From contig NC_080073.1 of assembly GCF_949987535.1 (NCBI RefSeq), positions 92,667,344 through 92,731,343 of the forward strand: a DNA stretch of 64,000 nucleotides, in the 5' to 3' direction. Made by a program: the position numbers and the translations under genes. Shown piece by piece: positions 1 to 11,580 of this stretch. The notes under the pieces are model-generated. The model ran no database searches. It was not told where the DNA came from and saw only the letters and a list, made by a program, of their open reading frames with translations. This stretch comes from Balaenoptera acutorostrata (taxonomy: Eukaryota > Chordata > Mammalia > Artiodactyla > Balaenopteridae). Each line of letters opens with the position of its first letter. Position 1 is the first letter of the stretch.

Positions 1-238
1 ATCTTTCTGGCCAGTTTTACCCATGTTCCTTTGTGGCCTCATCTTTCTCTACTTGTGCCTTAAATGTCAGCATTTATCCAAGTTCTCTCATCACATACTC
101 TCCTCAGTTCTTTTTATCCTACCCAGTTGAGAGCATCCTCCATCTAATAGACTTACCTCACATATCAGTACCTTCACCCTGATTCTGATTTAAACTCCAG
201 ATCTGTATATTCAACTGCCTACTACAAATCCAAGTTTG
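1..238 (+). repeat. L2 LINE fragment (left of L1-1)
   Basis: Pyrimidine-rich sequence with phrases typical of the L2 3' half (for example 'ctccagatctgtatattcaactgcctac' split around 197-225). It continues in register at 6175 after L1-1. Family assignment is by eye from known L2 consensus phrases. The copy is old and carries no usable reading frame. Confidence 0.5.
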
Positions 239-256
239 AAAGAATCTACATGCCTT
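239..256. repeat. Target-site duplication, 5' copy (L1-1)
   Basis: The 18 bases aaagaatctacatgcctt are repeated exactly at 6157-6174. The first bases merge with the A-tail at the other end, so 15 bases (from the g) are unambiguous. The preceding tttg|aaag junction resembles the L1 endonuclease site TTTT|AAAA. Confidence 0.92.
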
Positions 257-265
257 GGAGCAACA

Positions 266-275
266 AAAATGGCGG
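266..275 (+). promoter_or_regulatory. YY1-like site in L1-1 5' end
   Basis: The string aaaatggcgg contains the ATGGC core bound by YY1. It lies within the first 20 bases of the element, where human L1 has its YY1 site that fixes transcription start. Function here is inferred from position and core only. L1-4 has lost this part. Confidence 0.55.
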
Positions 276-676
276 AGTAGAAGGACGTGCTCTCACTCCC
301 TCTTGTGAGAACACCAGAATCACAACTAGCTGCTGGACAATCATCGACAGGAAGACATTGGAACTCACGAAAAAAGATACCACACATCCAAAGACAAAGG
401 AAAAGCCACAATGAGACAGTAGGAGGGGCGCAATCACAGTAAAATCAAATCCCATAACTTCTGGGTGGGTGACTCACAGACTGGAAAACACTTATACCAC
501 AGAAGTCCACCCACTGGAATGAAGGTTGTGAGCCCCACGTCAGGCTTCCCAACCTGGAGGTCTGGCAATGGGAGGAAGAATTCCTAGAGAATCAGACTTT
601 GAAGGCTACTGGGATTTGATTGCAGGACTTTGACAGAACTGGGGGAAAAAGAGACTCCACTCTTGGAGGGCACACA

Positions 677-704
677 CAAAGTAGTGTGCGCAAAGTAGTG
701 TGCG
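677..704 (+). repeat. 14-bp tandem duplication in L1-1 5'UTR
   Basis: The unit caaagtagtgtgcg occurs at 677-690 and immediately again at 691-704. The reverse strand of L1-4 (about 49915-49930) has a single copy, so the doubling is specific to L1-1 or its sublineage. Confidence 0.85.
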
Positions 705-1174
705 CATCAGGACCCAGGGGAAGGAGCAGTGACCCCAGGAGAGACTGAACCAGACCTACCTGCTAGTGTTGGAGGGTCTCCTGCAGAGGCAGGGGTGGCT
801 GTGGCTCACCGTGGGGACAACGACACTGGCAGCAGAAGTTCTGTGAAGTACTCCTTGGCATGAGCCCTCCCAGAGTGTGTCATCAGCCTCACCAAAGAGC
901 CCAGGTAGGCTCCAGTGTTGGGTCGCCTCAGGCGAAACAACCAACAAGGAGGGAACCCAGCCCCACCCATCAGCAGTAAAGCAGAGTAAAGTTTTACTGA
1001 GCTCTGCCCACCAGAGCAACAGTCAGCTCTACCCACCACCAGTCTCTCCCATCAGGAAACCTGCACAAGCCTCTTAGATAGCCTCATCCACCAGAGGGCA
1101 GACAGCAGAAGCAAGAAGAATTACAATCCTGCAGCCTGTGGAACAAAAACCACATTCACAGAAAGATAGACAAG

Positions 1175-2080
1175 ATGAAAAGGCAGAGGGCCATGTACCA
1201 AATGAAGGAACAAGATAAAACCCAGGAAAAACAACTAAATGAAGTGGAGATAGGCAACCTTCCAGACAAAGAATTCAGAATAATGATAGTGAAGATGATC
1301 CAGGACCTCGGAAAAAGAATGGAGGCAAAGATCGAGAAGATGCAAGAAATGTTTAACAAAGACCTAGAAAAATTAAGGAACAAACAAACAAAGATGAACA
1401 ATACAATAACTGAAATGAAAACTACACTAGAAGGAATCAATAGCAGAATAACTGAGGCAGAAGAACGGATAAGTGACCTGGAAGACAGAATGGTGGAATT
1501 CCCTCCTGCGGAACAGAATAAAGAAAAAGGAATGAAAAGAAATGAAGACAGCCTAAGAGACCTCTGGAACAACATTAAATGCAACAACATTTGCATTATA
1601 GGGGTCCCAGAAGGAGAAGAGAGAGAGAAAGGACCCGAGAAAATATTTGAAGAGATTATAGTCGACAACTGCCTTAACATGGGAAAGGAAATAGCCACCC
1701 AAGTCCAGGAAGCGCAGAGAGTCCCATAGAGGATAAAACCAAGGAGAAACATGCCGAGACACATAGTAATCAAATTGGCAAAAATTAAAGACAAAGAAAA
1801 ATTATTGAAAGCAGCAAGGGAAAAACGATAAATAACATACAAGGGAACTCCCATTAGGTTAACAGCTGATTTCTCAGCAGAAACTCTACAAGCCAGAAGG
1901 GACTGGCATGATATACTTAAAGTGATGAAAGGGAAGAAACTACAACCAAGATTACTCTACCCAGCAAGGATCCCATTCAGATTCGATGGGGAAATCAAAA
2001 GCTTTACAGACACGCAAAAGCTAAGAGAATTCGGCACCACCAAACCAGCTCTACAACAAATGCTAAAGGAACTTCTCTAA
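1175..2080 (+). pseudogene. L1-1 ORF1 (ORF1p RNA-binding chaperone), broken
   Basis: In L1, ORF1p forms coated RNP particles on L1 RNA and acts as a nucleic-acid chaperone during retrotransposition. The frame from ATG 1175 to TAA 2078-2080 is 301 codons, about the usual ORF1 size for this group. A charged coiled-coil region fills roughly residues 40-115, with runs such as EKMQEMF and EERISDLEDRM. The RNA-recognition domain follows at about residue 125 (IIGVPEGEE), and the C-terminal domain is encoded near 1850-2080. Two nonsense changes interrupt it, at 1727-1729 (codon 185) and 1829-1831 (codon 219). There is otherwise no net frame change between start and stop. The protein made would lack the C-terminal domain. 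Confidence 0.9.
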
Positions 2081-2138
2081 GTGGGAAACACAAGACAAGA
2101 AAAGGACCTACAAAAACAAACCCAAAACAATTAAGAAA

Positions 2139-5100
2139 ATGGTCATAGGAAAATGCATATCGATAATTACCTTAAACATAAATGGGTTAAACACTCCAAG
2201 CAAAAGACACAGGATTGATGAATGGATACAAAAACAAGACCCATCTATATGCTGTCTAAAAGAGACGCACTTCAGACCTAGGGACACATACAGACTGAAA
2301 GTGAGGGGATGGAAAAAGATATTCCATGCAAATGGAAATCAAAAGAAAGCTGGAGTAGCAATACTCATATCAGGTAAAATAGACTTTAAAATAAAGAATG
2401 TTACAAGAGGAAAGGAAGGACACTACATAACAATCAAGGGATCAATCCAAGAAGAAGATATAACAATTATAAATATATATGCACCCAACATAGGAGCACC
2501 TCAATACATAAGGCAACTGCTAACAGCTCTCAAAGAGGAAATTGACAGTAACACAATAATAGTGGGGGACTTTAACACCTCACTTACACCAATGGACAGA
2601 TCATCCAAAATGAAAATAAATAAGGAAACAGAAGCTTTAAATGACACAATAGACCAGATAGATTTAATTGATATTTATAGGACATTCCATCCAAAAACAG
2701 CACATTACACTTTCTTCTCAAGTGTGCACGAAACATTCTACAGGATAGATGACATCTTGGGTCACAAATCAAGCCTCAGTAAATTTACGAAAATTGAAAT
2801 CATATCAAGCATCTTTTCTGACCACAACACTATAAGACTAGAAATCAATTACAGGGAATAAAACATAAAAAACACAAACACGTGGAGGCTAAACAATACG
2901 TTAATAAATAACCAAGAGATCACTGAAAAAATCAAAGAGGAAATCAAAAAATACGTAGAGACAAATGACAATGGAAACACGATGATCCAAAATGTATGGG
3001 ATGCAGCAAAAGCAGTTTTAAGAGGGAAGGTTATAGCTATACAAGCCTACCTCAAGAAACAAGAAAAATCTCAAATAAACAATCTAACCTTACACCTAAA
3101 GGAACTAGAGAAAGAAGAACAAACAAAACCCAAAGTTAGCAGAAGGAAAGAAATCATCAAGATCAGAGCAGAAATAAATGAAATAGAAACAAGGAAAACA
3201 ATAGCAAAGATCAATAAAACTATAAGCTGGTTCATTGAGAAGATAAACAAAATTCGTAAACCATTAGCCAGACTCATCAAGAAAAAGAGGGAGAGGACTC
3301 AAATCAATAAAATTAGAAATGCAAAAGGAGAAGTTACAACAGACATTGCAGAAATACAAAGCATCCTAAGAGACTACTACAAGCAACTCTATGCCAATAA
3401 AATGGACAACCTGGAAGAAATGGACAAATTCTTAGAAAGGTATAACCTTCCAAGACTGAACCAGGAAGAAATAGAAAATGTGAACAGACCAATCACAAGT
3501 AATGAAATTGAAACTGGGATTAAAACTCTTCCAACAAACAGAAGTCCAGGATCAGATGGCTTCCCAGGTGAATTCTATCAAACATTTAGAGACGAGCTAA
3601 CACCCATCCTTCTCAAACTCTTCCAAAAAATTGCAGAGGAAGGAACACTCCCAAACTCATTCTATGAGGCCACCATCACCCTGATACCAAAACCAGACAA
3701 AGATACCAGAAAAAAAGAAAATTACAGACCAATACCACTGATGAATATAGATGCAAAAATCCTCAACAAAATACTAGCAAACAGACTCCAACAACACATT
3801 GAAAGGATCATACACCATGATCAAGTGGGATTTATTCCCGGGATGCAAGGATTCTTCAATGTATGCAAATCAATCAATGTGATACACCATATTAACAAAT
3901 TGAAGAATAAAAATAGATGCAGAAAAAGCTTTTGGCAAAATTCAAAATGATTTATGATAAAAACACTCCAGAAAGTGGGCATAGAGGGAACCTACCTCAA
4001 CTTAATAAAGGCCATATACGACAACCCCACAGCAAACATCATTCTCAATGGTGAAAAACTGAAAGCATTTCCTCTAAGATCAGGAACAAGACAAGGATGT
4101 CCACCCTCACCACTATTATTCAACATAGTTTTGGAAGTCCTAGCCACGGCAATCAGAGAAGAAAAAGAAATAAAAGGAATACAAATTAGAAAAGAAGAAG
4201 TAAAACTGTCACTGTTTGCAGATGACATGATACTATACATAGAGAATCCTAAAAATGCCACCAGAAAACTACTAGAGCTAATCAATGAATTTGGTAAAGT
4301 TGCAGGATACAAAATTAATGCACAGGAATCTCTTGCATTCCTATACACTAATGATGAAAAATCTGAAAGAGAAATTCAGAAAACCCTCTCATTTACCATT
4401 GCAACAAAAAGAATAAAATACCTAGGAATAAACCTACCTAGGGAGACAAAAGACCTGTATGCAGAAAACTATAAGACACTGATGAAAGAAATTAAAGATG
4501 ATACCAACAGATGGAGAGATATACCATGTTTTGGATTGGAAGAATTAATATTGTAGAAATGACTATACTACCTAAAGCAATCTACAGATTCAATGCAATC
4601 CCTATCAAATTACCAATGGCATTTTTTTACGGAACTAGAACAAAAAATCTTAAATTTGTATGGAGACACATAAGACCCCAAATAGCCAAAGCAGTCTTGA
4701 GGGAAAAAAAACAGAGCTGGAGGAATCAGACTCCCTGACTTCAGACTATACTACAAAGCTACAGTAATCAAGACAATATGGTACTGGCACAAAAACTGAA
4801 ACATAGGTCAATGGAACAAGATAGAAAGGCCAGAGATAAACCCACGCACCTACGGTCAACTAATCTATGACAAAGGAGGCAAGGATATACAATGGAGAAA
4901 AGACAGTCTCTACCATAAGTGATGCTGGGAAAACTGGACAGCTACATGTAAAAGAATGAAAATACAACACTCTCTAACACCATACACAAAAATAAACTCA
5001 AAATGGATTAGAGACCTAAATTAAGACTGGACACTATAAAACTCTTAGAGGAAAACATAGGAAGACACTTTGACATAAATCACAGCAAGATCTTTTTTGA

Positions 5101-5935
5101 TCCACCTCCTAGAGTAATGGAAATAAAAACAAAAATCAACAAATGGGACCTAATGAAACTTAGAAGCTTTTGCACAGCGAAGGAAACCATAAACAAGACA
5201 AAAAGACAACCCTCAGAATGGGAGAAAATATTTGCAAATGAATCAACGGACAAAGGATTAATCTCCAAAATGTATAAACAGCTCATGCAGCTCAATATTA
5301 AAAAAACAAACAACCCAATCTAAAAATGGGCAGAAGACCTAAATAGACATGTCTCCAAAGAAGACATACAGATGGCCAAGAAGCACATGAAAAGATGCTG
5401 AACATCACTAATTACTAGAGAAATGCAAATCAAAACTACAAGGAGGTATCACCTCACACCAGTTAGAGTGGGCATCATCAGAAAATCTGCAAACAACAAA
5501 TGCTGGAGAGGGTGGGGAGAAAAGGGAATCCTCTTGCACCATTGGTGGGAATGTAAATTGATACAGCCACTATGGAGAATAGTATGGAGGTTCCTCAAAA
5601 AACTAAAAATAGAATTACCATATGACCCAGCAATCCCACTACTGGGCATATACCCAGAGAAAACCATAATTCAAAAAGAGTCAGGTACCAAAATGTTCAT
5701 TGCAGCTCTATTTACAATAGCCAGGACATGGAAGCAACCTAAATGGCCACTGACAAACAAATGGATAAAGAAGTTGTGGTACATATATACAATGGACTAT
5801 TACTCAGCCATAAAAAGGAACGAAATTGGGTCATTTGTTGAGACGTGGATGGATCTAGAGACTGTCATACAGAGTGAAGTAAGTCAGAAAGAGAAAAATA
5901 AATATCGTATATTAATGCATGTATGTGGAACCTAG
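2139..5935 (+). pseudogene. L1-1 ORF2 (endonuclease / reverse transcriptase), broken
   Basis: ORF2p nicks target DNA with an APE-type endonuclease and copies L1 RNA by target-primed reverse transcription. The start ATG at 2139 lies 58 bases after the ORF1 stop. The endonuclease (residues 1 to about 240) retains NINGLN, KETHF, GDFNTSL and SDHN blocks. A stop at 2859-2861 (codon 241) ends it. The RT follows with [25 protein letters not shown] and the catalytic FADD at 4215-4226. An indel pair near 3908-3950 creates another stop. A one-base loss near 4528 and a homopolymer change near 4705-4735 shift frame. The C-terminal Cys-rich motif is damaged because its second Cys is Trp (CWRGW, about 5501-5515). 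The span of about 1265 codons matches a complete ORF2. Confidence 0.92.
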
Positions 5936-6156
5936 AAAAATGGTACAGATAAACTGGTTTACAGGGCAGAAGTTGAAACACAGATGTAGAGAACAAACAT
6001 ATGGACACCAAGGGGGGAAAGCCGTGGGGGGGTGGGGATGGTGTTTTGATGAATTGGGTGATTGGGATTGACATGTATACACTGATGTGTATAAAATTGA
6101 TGACTAATAAGAACCTGCTGTATAAAAAAATAAATAAAATTTAAAAATTAAAAAAA
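5936..6156 (+). other. L1-1 3'UTR (type A) and A-rich tail
   Basis: The sequence from the ORF2 stop to the target-site duplication contains a G-rich run (ggggggg near 6026), as in many mammalian L1 3'UTRs. It ends with the phrase 'gactaataagaacctgctgta' (split at 6101-6122), then aataaa-containing A-rich sequence from about 6128. The same 3'UTR type is seen in L1-4 (44470-44679) but not in L1-2, L1-3 or L1-5. Confidence 0.85.
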
Positions 6157-6174
6157 AAAGAATCTACATGCCTT
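6157..6174. repeat. Target-site duplication, 3' copy (L1-1)
   Basis: Exact repeat of 239-256, directly after the A-rich tail of L1-1. Confidence 0.92.
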
Positions 6175-6960
6175 AAAAACAACAATTCTAGAAGTAAACA
6201 CATTCTCTTTTTTACCACAAATTTCTTCATGATCTAAGGTTCTATTTCTCCAGGAATAATATGGCTATGAACCAACTCATCCACCTCTTGAAATAATTTC
6301 CACTCATTCTTTTTAATTTTCTTTAGTGTACCACTAATCTGTCTCCTCTCAATCTCCACTGCCAACAGTTTGGTTCAGATGTCCATCATTCTCAAACATC
6401 TGTCACCTAAATTACTATAACAGCCTTTTATCTGTTCTATCTCTAGTCTTACAAAATAAAACCCAATCTCTTGCTTATTCCAGAGATACAGATTTATAAA
6501 ATGCAAACTGATCATGCCACTCCCCTCATTTTACAATCCATTAGTGGTTTCCTATTTCTTAAAAGATTCCTTGCTAGGACCTACAAAGCCCTCCTTAATG
6601 GTCTTCCCTTGTTAAGTTCTCCAGTTTCATCATTTTTGGTGACCTCAGAATATACCTAAGTGTTCTACTTGTGATTACCCTAATATAATATATTCCTTCC
6701 CAATTCTATGGTTTTATGCATATCTCTCTTTCTGCCTGGATCTTCTCCCTTTTTTCTATCTTCTTTACCTATATAAACTAGACTCATCCTTCAAGAATCT
6801 GCTCCGATGACAATTAACATACTGTCATATTACTGCTGTATCATTGTCTCTTTTCCCAATAGCCTGAAAAATCCTCCATATTCAGAGATTGTCCCATTTA
6901 TCCATGTGCATTTAGTGATTTCCCTTGTCTGTCACATATAAGTGTTCCAAAATGACATGA
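6175..6960 (+). repeat. L2 LINE fragment (right of L1-1)
   Basis: Continuation of the L2 seen at 1-238. Phrases match the L2 3' half in order: 'ccactcccctcattttaca' near 6516, 'cctacaaagccctcctta' near 6578, and 'catccttcaagaatctgctc' near 6785. Before L1-1 landed, 238 and 6175 were adjacent. Confidence 0.6.
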
Positions 6961-7364
6961 AAAATATGTTGAAAATTCAAAAGGCTGAGAACCCATTGTC
7001 TACTTGTATGATCAGAGAAGTAATGATGGCAAAATAAGATCTGAACAGTAGATAAGAGGAAATAATGGGAAAGTAGAATTTCATGGGCAGAAACAAACTG
7101 TGCAAATATACTAGACAGGGAATAGTGACATGTCCATTCAAACTAAAAGAGCTTGGTTAAGGAAGGAGAGAAGTCTTGAAAATGAAATTGTTAGCTGGAA
7201 TGCCAAACCAAGAATTTTAGAATACATTCTGTAAGCGATACAGAGGAACTATAGTTTTGTGAGCAAGGAGATGGCATGCTCAAAGCAAAGGTAGCCCAGC
7301 CTAACAGAGCATCTGAACTTCCTGGAGTTTGGTTTTTGTTTTTGTTTTAAATAGCAAATGCCTG
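6961..7364. other. No gene; unassigned old sequence
   Basis: AT-rich sequence with no long frame and no tandem structure. Parts resemble reverse-strand L2, but the match is too weak to call. Confidence 0.3.
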
Positions 7365-7545
7365 AGATACAAACTGTTATGTATAAAATAAATAACCAAC
7401 AAGAATATATTGTATAGCACAGGAAAATACAGGCATTATTTTGTAACAACTTTAAATAAAGTATAATTTTAAAATTGAATCACTATATTGTACACTTGAA
7501 ACTAATATAACATTGTAAATCAGCTATACTTAAATTTAAAAGAAC
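7365..7545 (+). repeat. 3' end of an artiodactyl-type L1
   Basis: Contains the order 'tattgtatagcacagg', 'ttgaatcactatattgtac', 'cttgaaactaatataacatt', 'aatcagctatactt'. This is the tail pattern of an older L1 subfamily common in Cetartiodactyla. Only the last 180 bases are present, so it is heavily 5'-truncated. Confidence 0.6.
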
Positions 7546-8235
7546 CACAATAGGAGAACATTCAAAGGCATTCCACCCTTGTTTCCACCCTCCTGAACCA
7601 AAAGAGTAAATTCTATAATTGGTAGGAGCACTTCTGAGCATGTGAAGGTCAGTGTCTCTGGTGGTTGCAACTTTCATGTTTGGCTGGTCTAGTTGGATAG
7701 AGACATTCCCTTCTGTACCAGGTGGAAGGCATACCTATGTCCAAGTCTGGAGGCCTATCATTATTAAGGCCCAGTTTCTATAGGATCTCAAACTGGCTGT
7801 GTCAATATTTCCCCTGTTTATAAATTTAGGTGGGTTTCAACTCCAGGCTTTTAGAAAAGTAATAAAAATCCAATGTTGCCATAATCTATCTTATCTCATC
7901 CAGCTTTTCCAGGAACAAAGCTGATATTTCTTCCCCAATATGATACCTGTCTACTTTTCAATTGATTCCCATATGTGGAGAAAAAGGTTACAAGGGGGAA
8001 GACATGTGAATAGAACCTCAAGGAGAGATTCAGGGAGAGAGATTGAGGAGGAAATATGGGAGTGAAAACAGGAAGATTAATTAGAAATCTATATATCTGA
8101 AATTCTCAAATGTCCTATCTGACTGATCTATCTCCTCCACACCAATAAACAAGCTTTATGAACATATAAGGAGCACATATTTAACTTTTTATTGTGTTAT
8201 TCTTAAACAAATGTGGGCAATGAAAGAACATCAAC
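7546..8235. other. No gene; unassigned unique sequence
   Basis: No open frame, tandem repeat or recognisable mobile element was seen by eye. Confidence 0.3.
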
Positions 8236-8355
8236 TTTTTTTTTTCAGCCATGCCATGTGTCTTGTGGGATCCTAGTTCCCAGATCAGGGATCGAATCCG
8301 GGCCCCCTGTAGTGAAAGTGAACAGTTCTAACCATTGGACCACCAGGGAATTCCC
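8236..8355 (-). mobile_element. tRNA-derived SINE (short CHR/Bov-tA-like form), reverse strand
   Basis: Reading the minus strand from 8355 gives 'gggaattccctggtggtcca', the tRNA-Glu-derived head of cetartiodactyl SINEs. A B-box-like 'ggattcgatccc' follows, and the element ends in an A-run (the T-run at 8236-8245). It is about 120 bp, a short form. No clean target-site duplication is visible, so it is probably old. Confidence 0.75.
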
Positions 8356-8509
8356 AGAAAATGTTTTATACTATTTAATCTCTCATTGGTATCTTCAGAG
8401 GCATTTGAACACATATTTTATCCACAAAGCTAGGACAGAGTGCTATGGGGAAAAAAGGAATTCTCAGAGAACAAGAAAAATATCTTAGGAATTAATAATA
8501 GCAATGTTA

Positions 8510-9040
8510 ATTTTTAAATTTCAGTATTTACCTGAAAGAATAAAAAGATATTTTTTACACCAAAACCTGTGTGCATAATCACTTAAAATAGGAAAATATC
8601 CAAATGTCCTACAATTAGCAAATTCATTCTTAATCAAAATAAATCTAAACTGTGCTATATCTACACAATGGAATACTACTCATCAACGCAAAGTAACAAA
8701 TTATTGATACATACAACAAAATGGATTAAATTTAAATGTATGATGCTAAGTTAAATAAACCATACATAAAAGGCTTCATACTATATTATTCCATTTTTAT
8801 AACATTCTCAAAAGGGCAAAACTGAAGAGACAGAAAAAAGATCAGTAGTTGCCAGGAGCTGAGGGTAGGAAAAAGAGATGACTATGATGGGCAACAGGGA
8901 ATTTTTTCTGATCTACAACTTGATTGTAATGATGGTTACACTACTGTGTATGTCTGCCAACACTCATAGAACTGTACACAAAAAAAGAGTGAATTTCACC
9001 ATATTAAAAAAATAAAGAATTAAAAGAAGACACACTTAAA
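8510..9040 (+). repeat. Old L1 3' end (L1M-type)
   Basis: Decayed L1 tail. It has 'caatggaatactactcatca' near 8667 (the ORF2 C-terminal YYS region), then 'gttgccaggagctgagggt' near 8858, 'ggttacactactgtgtatgt' near 8933 and 'ctgtacac' near 8972, ending in an A-rich stretch near 9000. No frame survives. Confidence 0.65.
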
Positions 9041-9049
9041 CAAGTCATT

Positions 9050-11260
9050 ATGAACCTGGAGATGAAAGGAACTGGAAAGAGCATTACCCCAATGTTATGA
9101 CAAGAAAATAGCTAAACAAATTGAAAATTAACAACTTTTACTGAAGCCGTCATAAAATAAAGTTTAGGGTAAGTAACAAAACCTGAAATCCAAGGAAAGA
9201 CAAACCCTGCAGGGAGAAACAGGACCCAAGTATTTGCTAGCCTAGGGGAGATACTACTGGATACCATATAAGCTAGTAGGAAGATTCAGCTAAAAATTTT
9301 AATGAAGTTCTAAAGACCACTGGTGTGCTAGTGTGAGTCCCCGACTGCCACAGACATAGTGGCTTTTATCCTCTTGAAGGTTTTTCTTCCACAAATATCA
9401 CCAAGTACTTACAAGAAAGAATGGGGAGAATCCTGAGAAAGCTTCCCTCATAGTACCATCTGGGGAAGGAGGATAGTATGCACAGTTGAAGTCCACTAGA
9501 ACCATCCTCCCTATCTCCCATATTGAATAAAAGCCTTAACCTGCATAAAGGAGAGCACCAGAATTATTACCTTAGGGCAAGGATGACACCCACTGAAGCT
9601 ATGGGAGGGATAAAGAAAGGGGAAAATAATGTACCCTACCCCTAGGGAAGAGGAAAATATATGTGGTAGGTGCAGCATTACATCTAGAAGAGAGGCAGAA
9701 GTACTCATGAAGGCCACCCCCAATGCCCAGGCTCACAGTGTCTGCCTAAGACTGAGATTCCATCAGAACATTACAGAACTCATCCTCCACTATTCCCATC
9801 AATGCATTAACAAGCTTTGAGTAAAAATAACTGTGGAATACATCTGGTAGAGCAGCATTAAAAAAAAAATCTCTCCAGGGAATACAGCAAAGAGAAGACA
9901 CAAAGCCAAGAGAAGAATAGACATTAAATAAACCTTCTAGCAAACTAGCCTACAGGCTAAACACAGGTATCACTAAGTAACTTGAAATCTGTTGTTCACT
10001 GAGGGTAACTCTAACAACGAACTTCAAGCCCAGCTCACCTCCTTACTAGATCAACACAAACATCCAAACTGAAGGCCTAGTAGAAGTAAAGGCATGCCCG
10101 TATTCATACTCATCACTAAGAATAAAAAACATTTAACTCAATACAACATACCAAGTCACAAAGCACACAAAAAATGCAAGAAAAACAATCATCAGAATCA
10201 GACACAGGAATGACACAGATGTTGAAAAGGAAAAGGAAAATACATGTAAATTAATATGTAAATGGTCTAATGAAAAAAGGCAGACAACACGCAAGATCAA
10301 TTGTAATTTCACTAGACAGATGAAAACTATAAGAAAAAATCAAATATAAATTCCAGAAATCAAAAACACCGAAACAGTGACAAATATCTTCAAAAAGTTC
10401 ATTAGTAGAGGCAATACAAACAGGAAAGAACCCATGAACTTGAAGCAATGTAAAGAGAAACACAAAGAGATAAAACAAAAACAATACAAAAACCAGAAAA
10501 GGGTATCCAAGAGCTGTGGGGCAATATCAAATGGTCTAGCAAATGCATAACTGGAATCCCAGAAGATGAGTGAGAGAACAACTGAAGAAATATTCTGAGA
10601 AAAAATGACTGAGAATATTCCAAATTTAATGACAGCTACCAAACTACAGATCAATCTCAGAGAAAAATAAGCTGAATAAATACCCCAAAATAAAACACAC
10701 TTGAATATATCACATTGAAAATGCTAAAAACAAAAGAAAAAGAGAAAATCTTGAAGGACAGCCAGAGAGAAAAAGACATATTTTCTATAGAGGAATAAGG
10801 ATAAGAATTACAGCAGATTTCTCATCTTAAACTGGATAAACATAAACTGAGGGAAATAATGCCCTATATGAGAAATAGTAAAGGAAGTTCCTCGAGAGGA
10901 AAAAATATAATATAGATCAGAAACTTTGGTCTACACAAATAAATGAAGAACTTTGGAAACAGGACAGGTTATTATGAAATCTGAGAACACCAAAGAAGAG
11001 ATCCTAAAAGATTCCAGGGAGACAGAGATAACAGGGTGCATAAAAGTTCAGAATCATAGATCATCACATCTTATCATCAGCAAAGGTGGATGCTGGAAGA
11101 CAGTACAGTGAGTCTCACAAAGAGGAAAATTTATTTTCAACCTAGAATTCTATATATCTGGCCACTCGGTTAAATTACAATAAAGACACTTTCATTCTTT
11201 CTTGGTAAATTTCTTTGAATATCTTTCTACAAATTTTGTGAGGAAAAAACAAGGCAGAAA
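9050..11260 (+). repeat. Old L1 5'UTR and ORF1-like region (L1M-type), decayed
   Basis: A purine-rich sense strand of ORF1 type. It includes a decayed 'gagctgtggggcaatatc' block near 10511, 'actggaatcccagaagatga' near 10549, 'ggacagccagagagaaaaag' near 10757 and 'acagcagatttctcatctt' near 10812. In L1 ORF1 these phrases fall in the RRM and C-terminal domain. The part before about 9970 is assigned to a 5'UTR only by position. No intact frame remains. Confidence 0.5.
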
Positions 11261-11580
11261 ATGATGGGATGCAGTAAACAAGGTGTACAACCAAAAGAGT
11301 ACTCAATGAAGTTCCAGGTGATACCCATTTTGATCTTAAAGAGCATCCAATCCAGTCAGGAGCAGAAAGAGAGATTTCTAGATTTGAAAGAAATTGAAGG
11401 AAAGGATAAAATAATTAAGAGTTTGGAAGAGTTTGAGACAAATTATTTGGGTGAATTGTATAACAAAAAGGAGAATCATTTTTCTAATTTGAGACTAGGA
11501 AAATTCTTATTTAAACAGCACTGAGCCCACAGCAAAGAAAATACAATCCTACCACACTATTTGGAATAGAGGAACAAAAT
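11261..11580. other. No confident gene; 87-codon frame
   Basis: An uninterrupted frame runs 11261-11524. It has no recognisable domain, no nearby promoter signal and no splice context that I could defend. It lies between decayed L1 and L2 sequence and may be part of either. I treat it as non-coding. Confidence 0.25.

Larger units (their letters stand above)
257..1174 (+). promoter_or_regulatory. L1-1 5'UTR / internal promoter, type A
   Basis: This is the region between the target-site duplication and the ORF1 start. Its counterpart in L1-4 is 49442-50297 on the other strand, while L1-5 has a different leader. In mammalian L1s the 5'UTR holds the internal RNA polymerase II promoter; that is family knowledge, not something shown here. 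A 14-bp unit (caaagtagtgtgcg) is tandemly doubled at 677-704, and L1-4 has one copy. Confidence 0.8.
257..6156 (+). mobile_element. L1-1: full-length L1 retrotransposon, lineage A, inactive
   Basis: A complete LINE-1 of about 5.9 kb. In order it has a 5'UTR (257-1174), ORF1 (1175-2080), a short spacer, ORF2 (2139-5935), a 3'UTR and an A-rich tail ending at about 6156. It is bounded by a perfect target-site duplication, so both ends are real. The 5' end carries a YY1-like motif, as in other mammalian L1s, which supports a full-length transcript start. ORF1 has two in-frame stops, and ORF2 has stops and frameshifts, so the copy cannot mobilise itself. It interrupts an L2 that resumes at 6175. 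The low number of lesions suggests a moderately young insertion. A whole-genome alignment to a related species would date it. Confidence 0.95.

Noticed and set aside
1156..1854. 232-codon minus-strand hydrophobic frame as a membrane protein
   Set aside because: Antisense shadow of L1-1 ORF1; the apparent hydrophobicity comes from reading a purine-rich gene backwards.
11261..11524. 87-codon frame as a small gene
   Set aside because: Between decayed L1 and L2 with no supporting signal.
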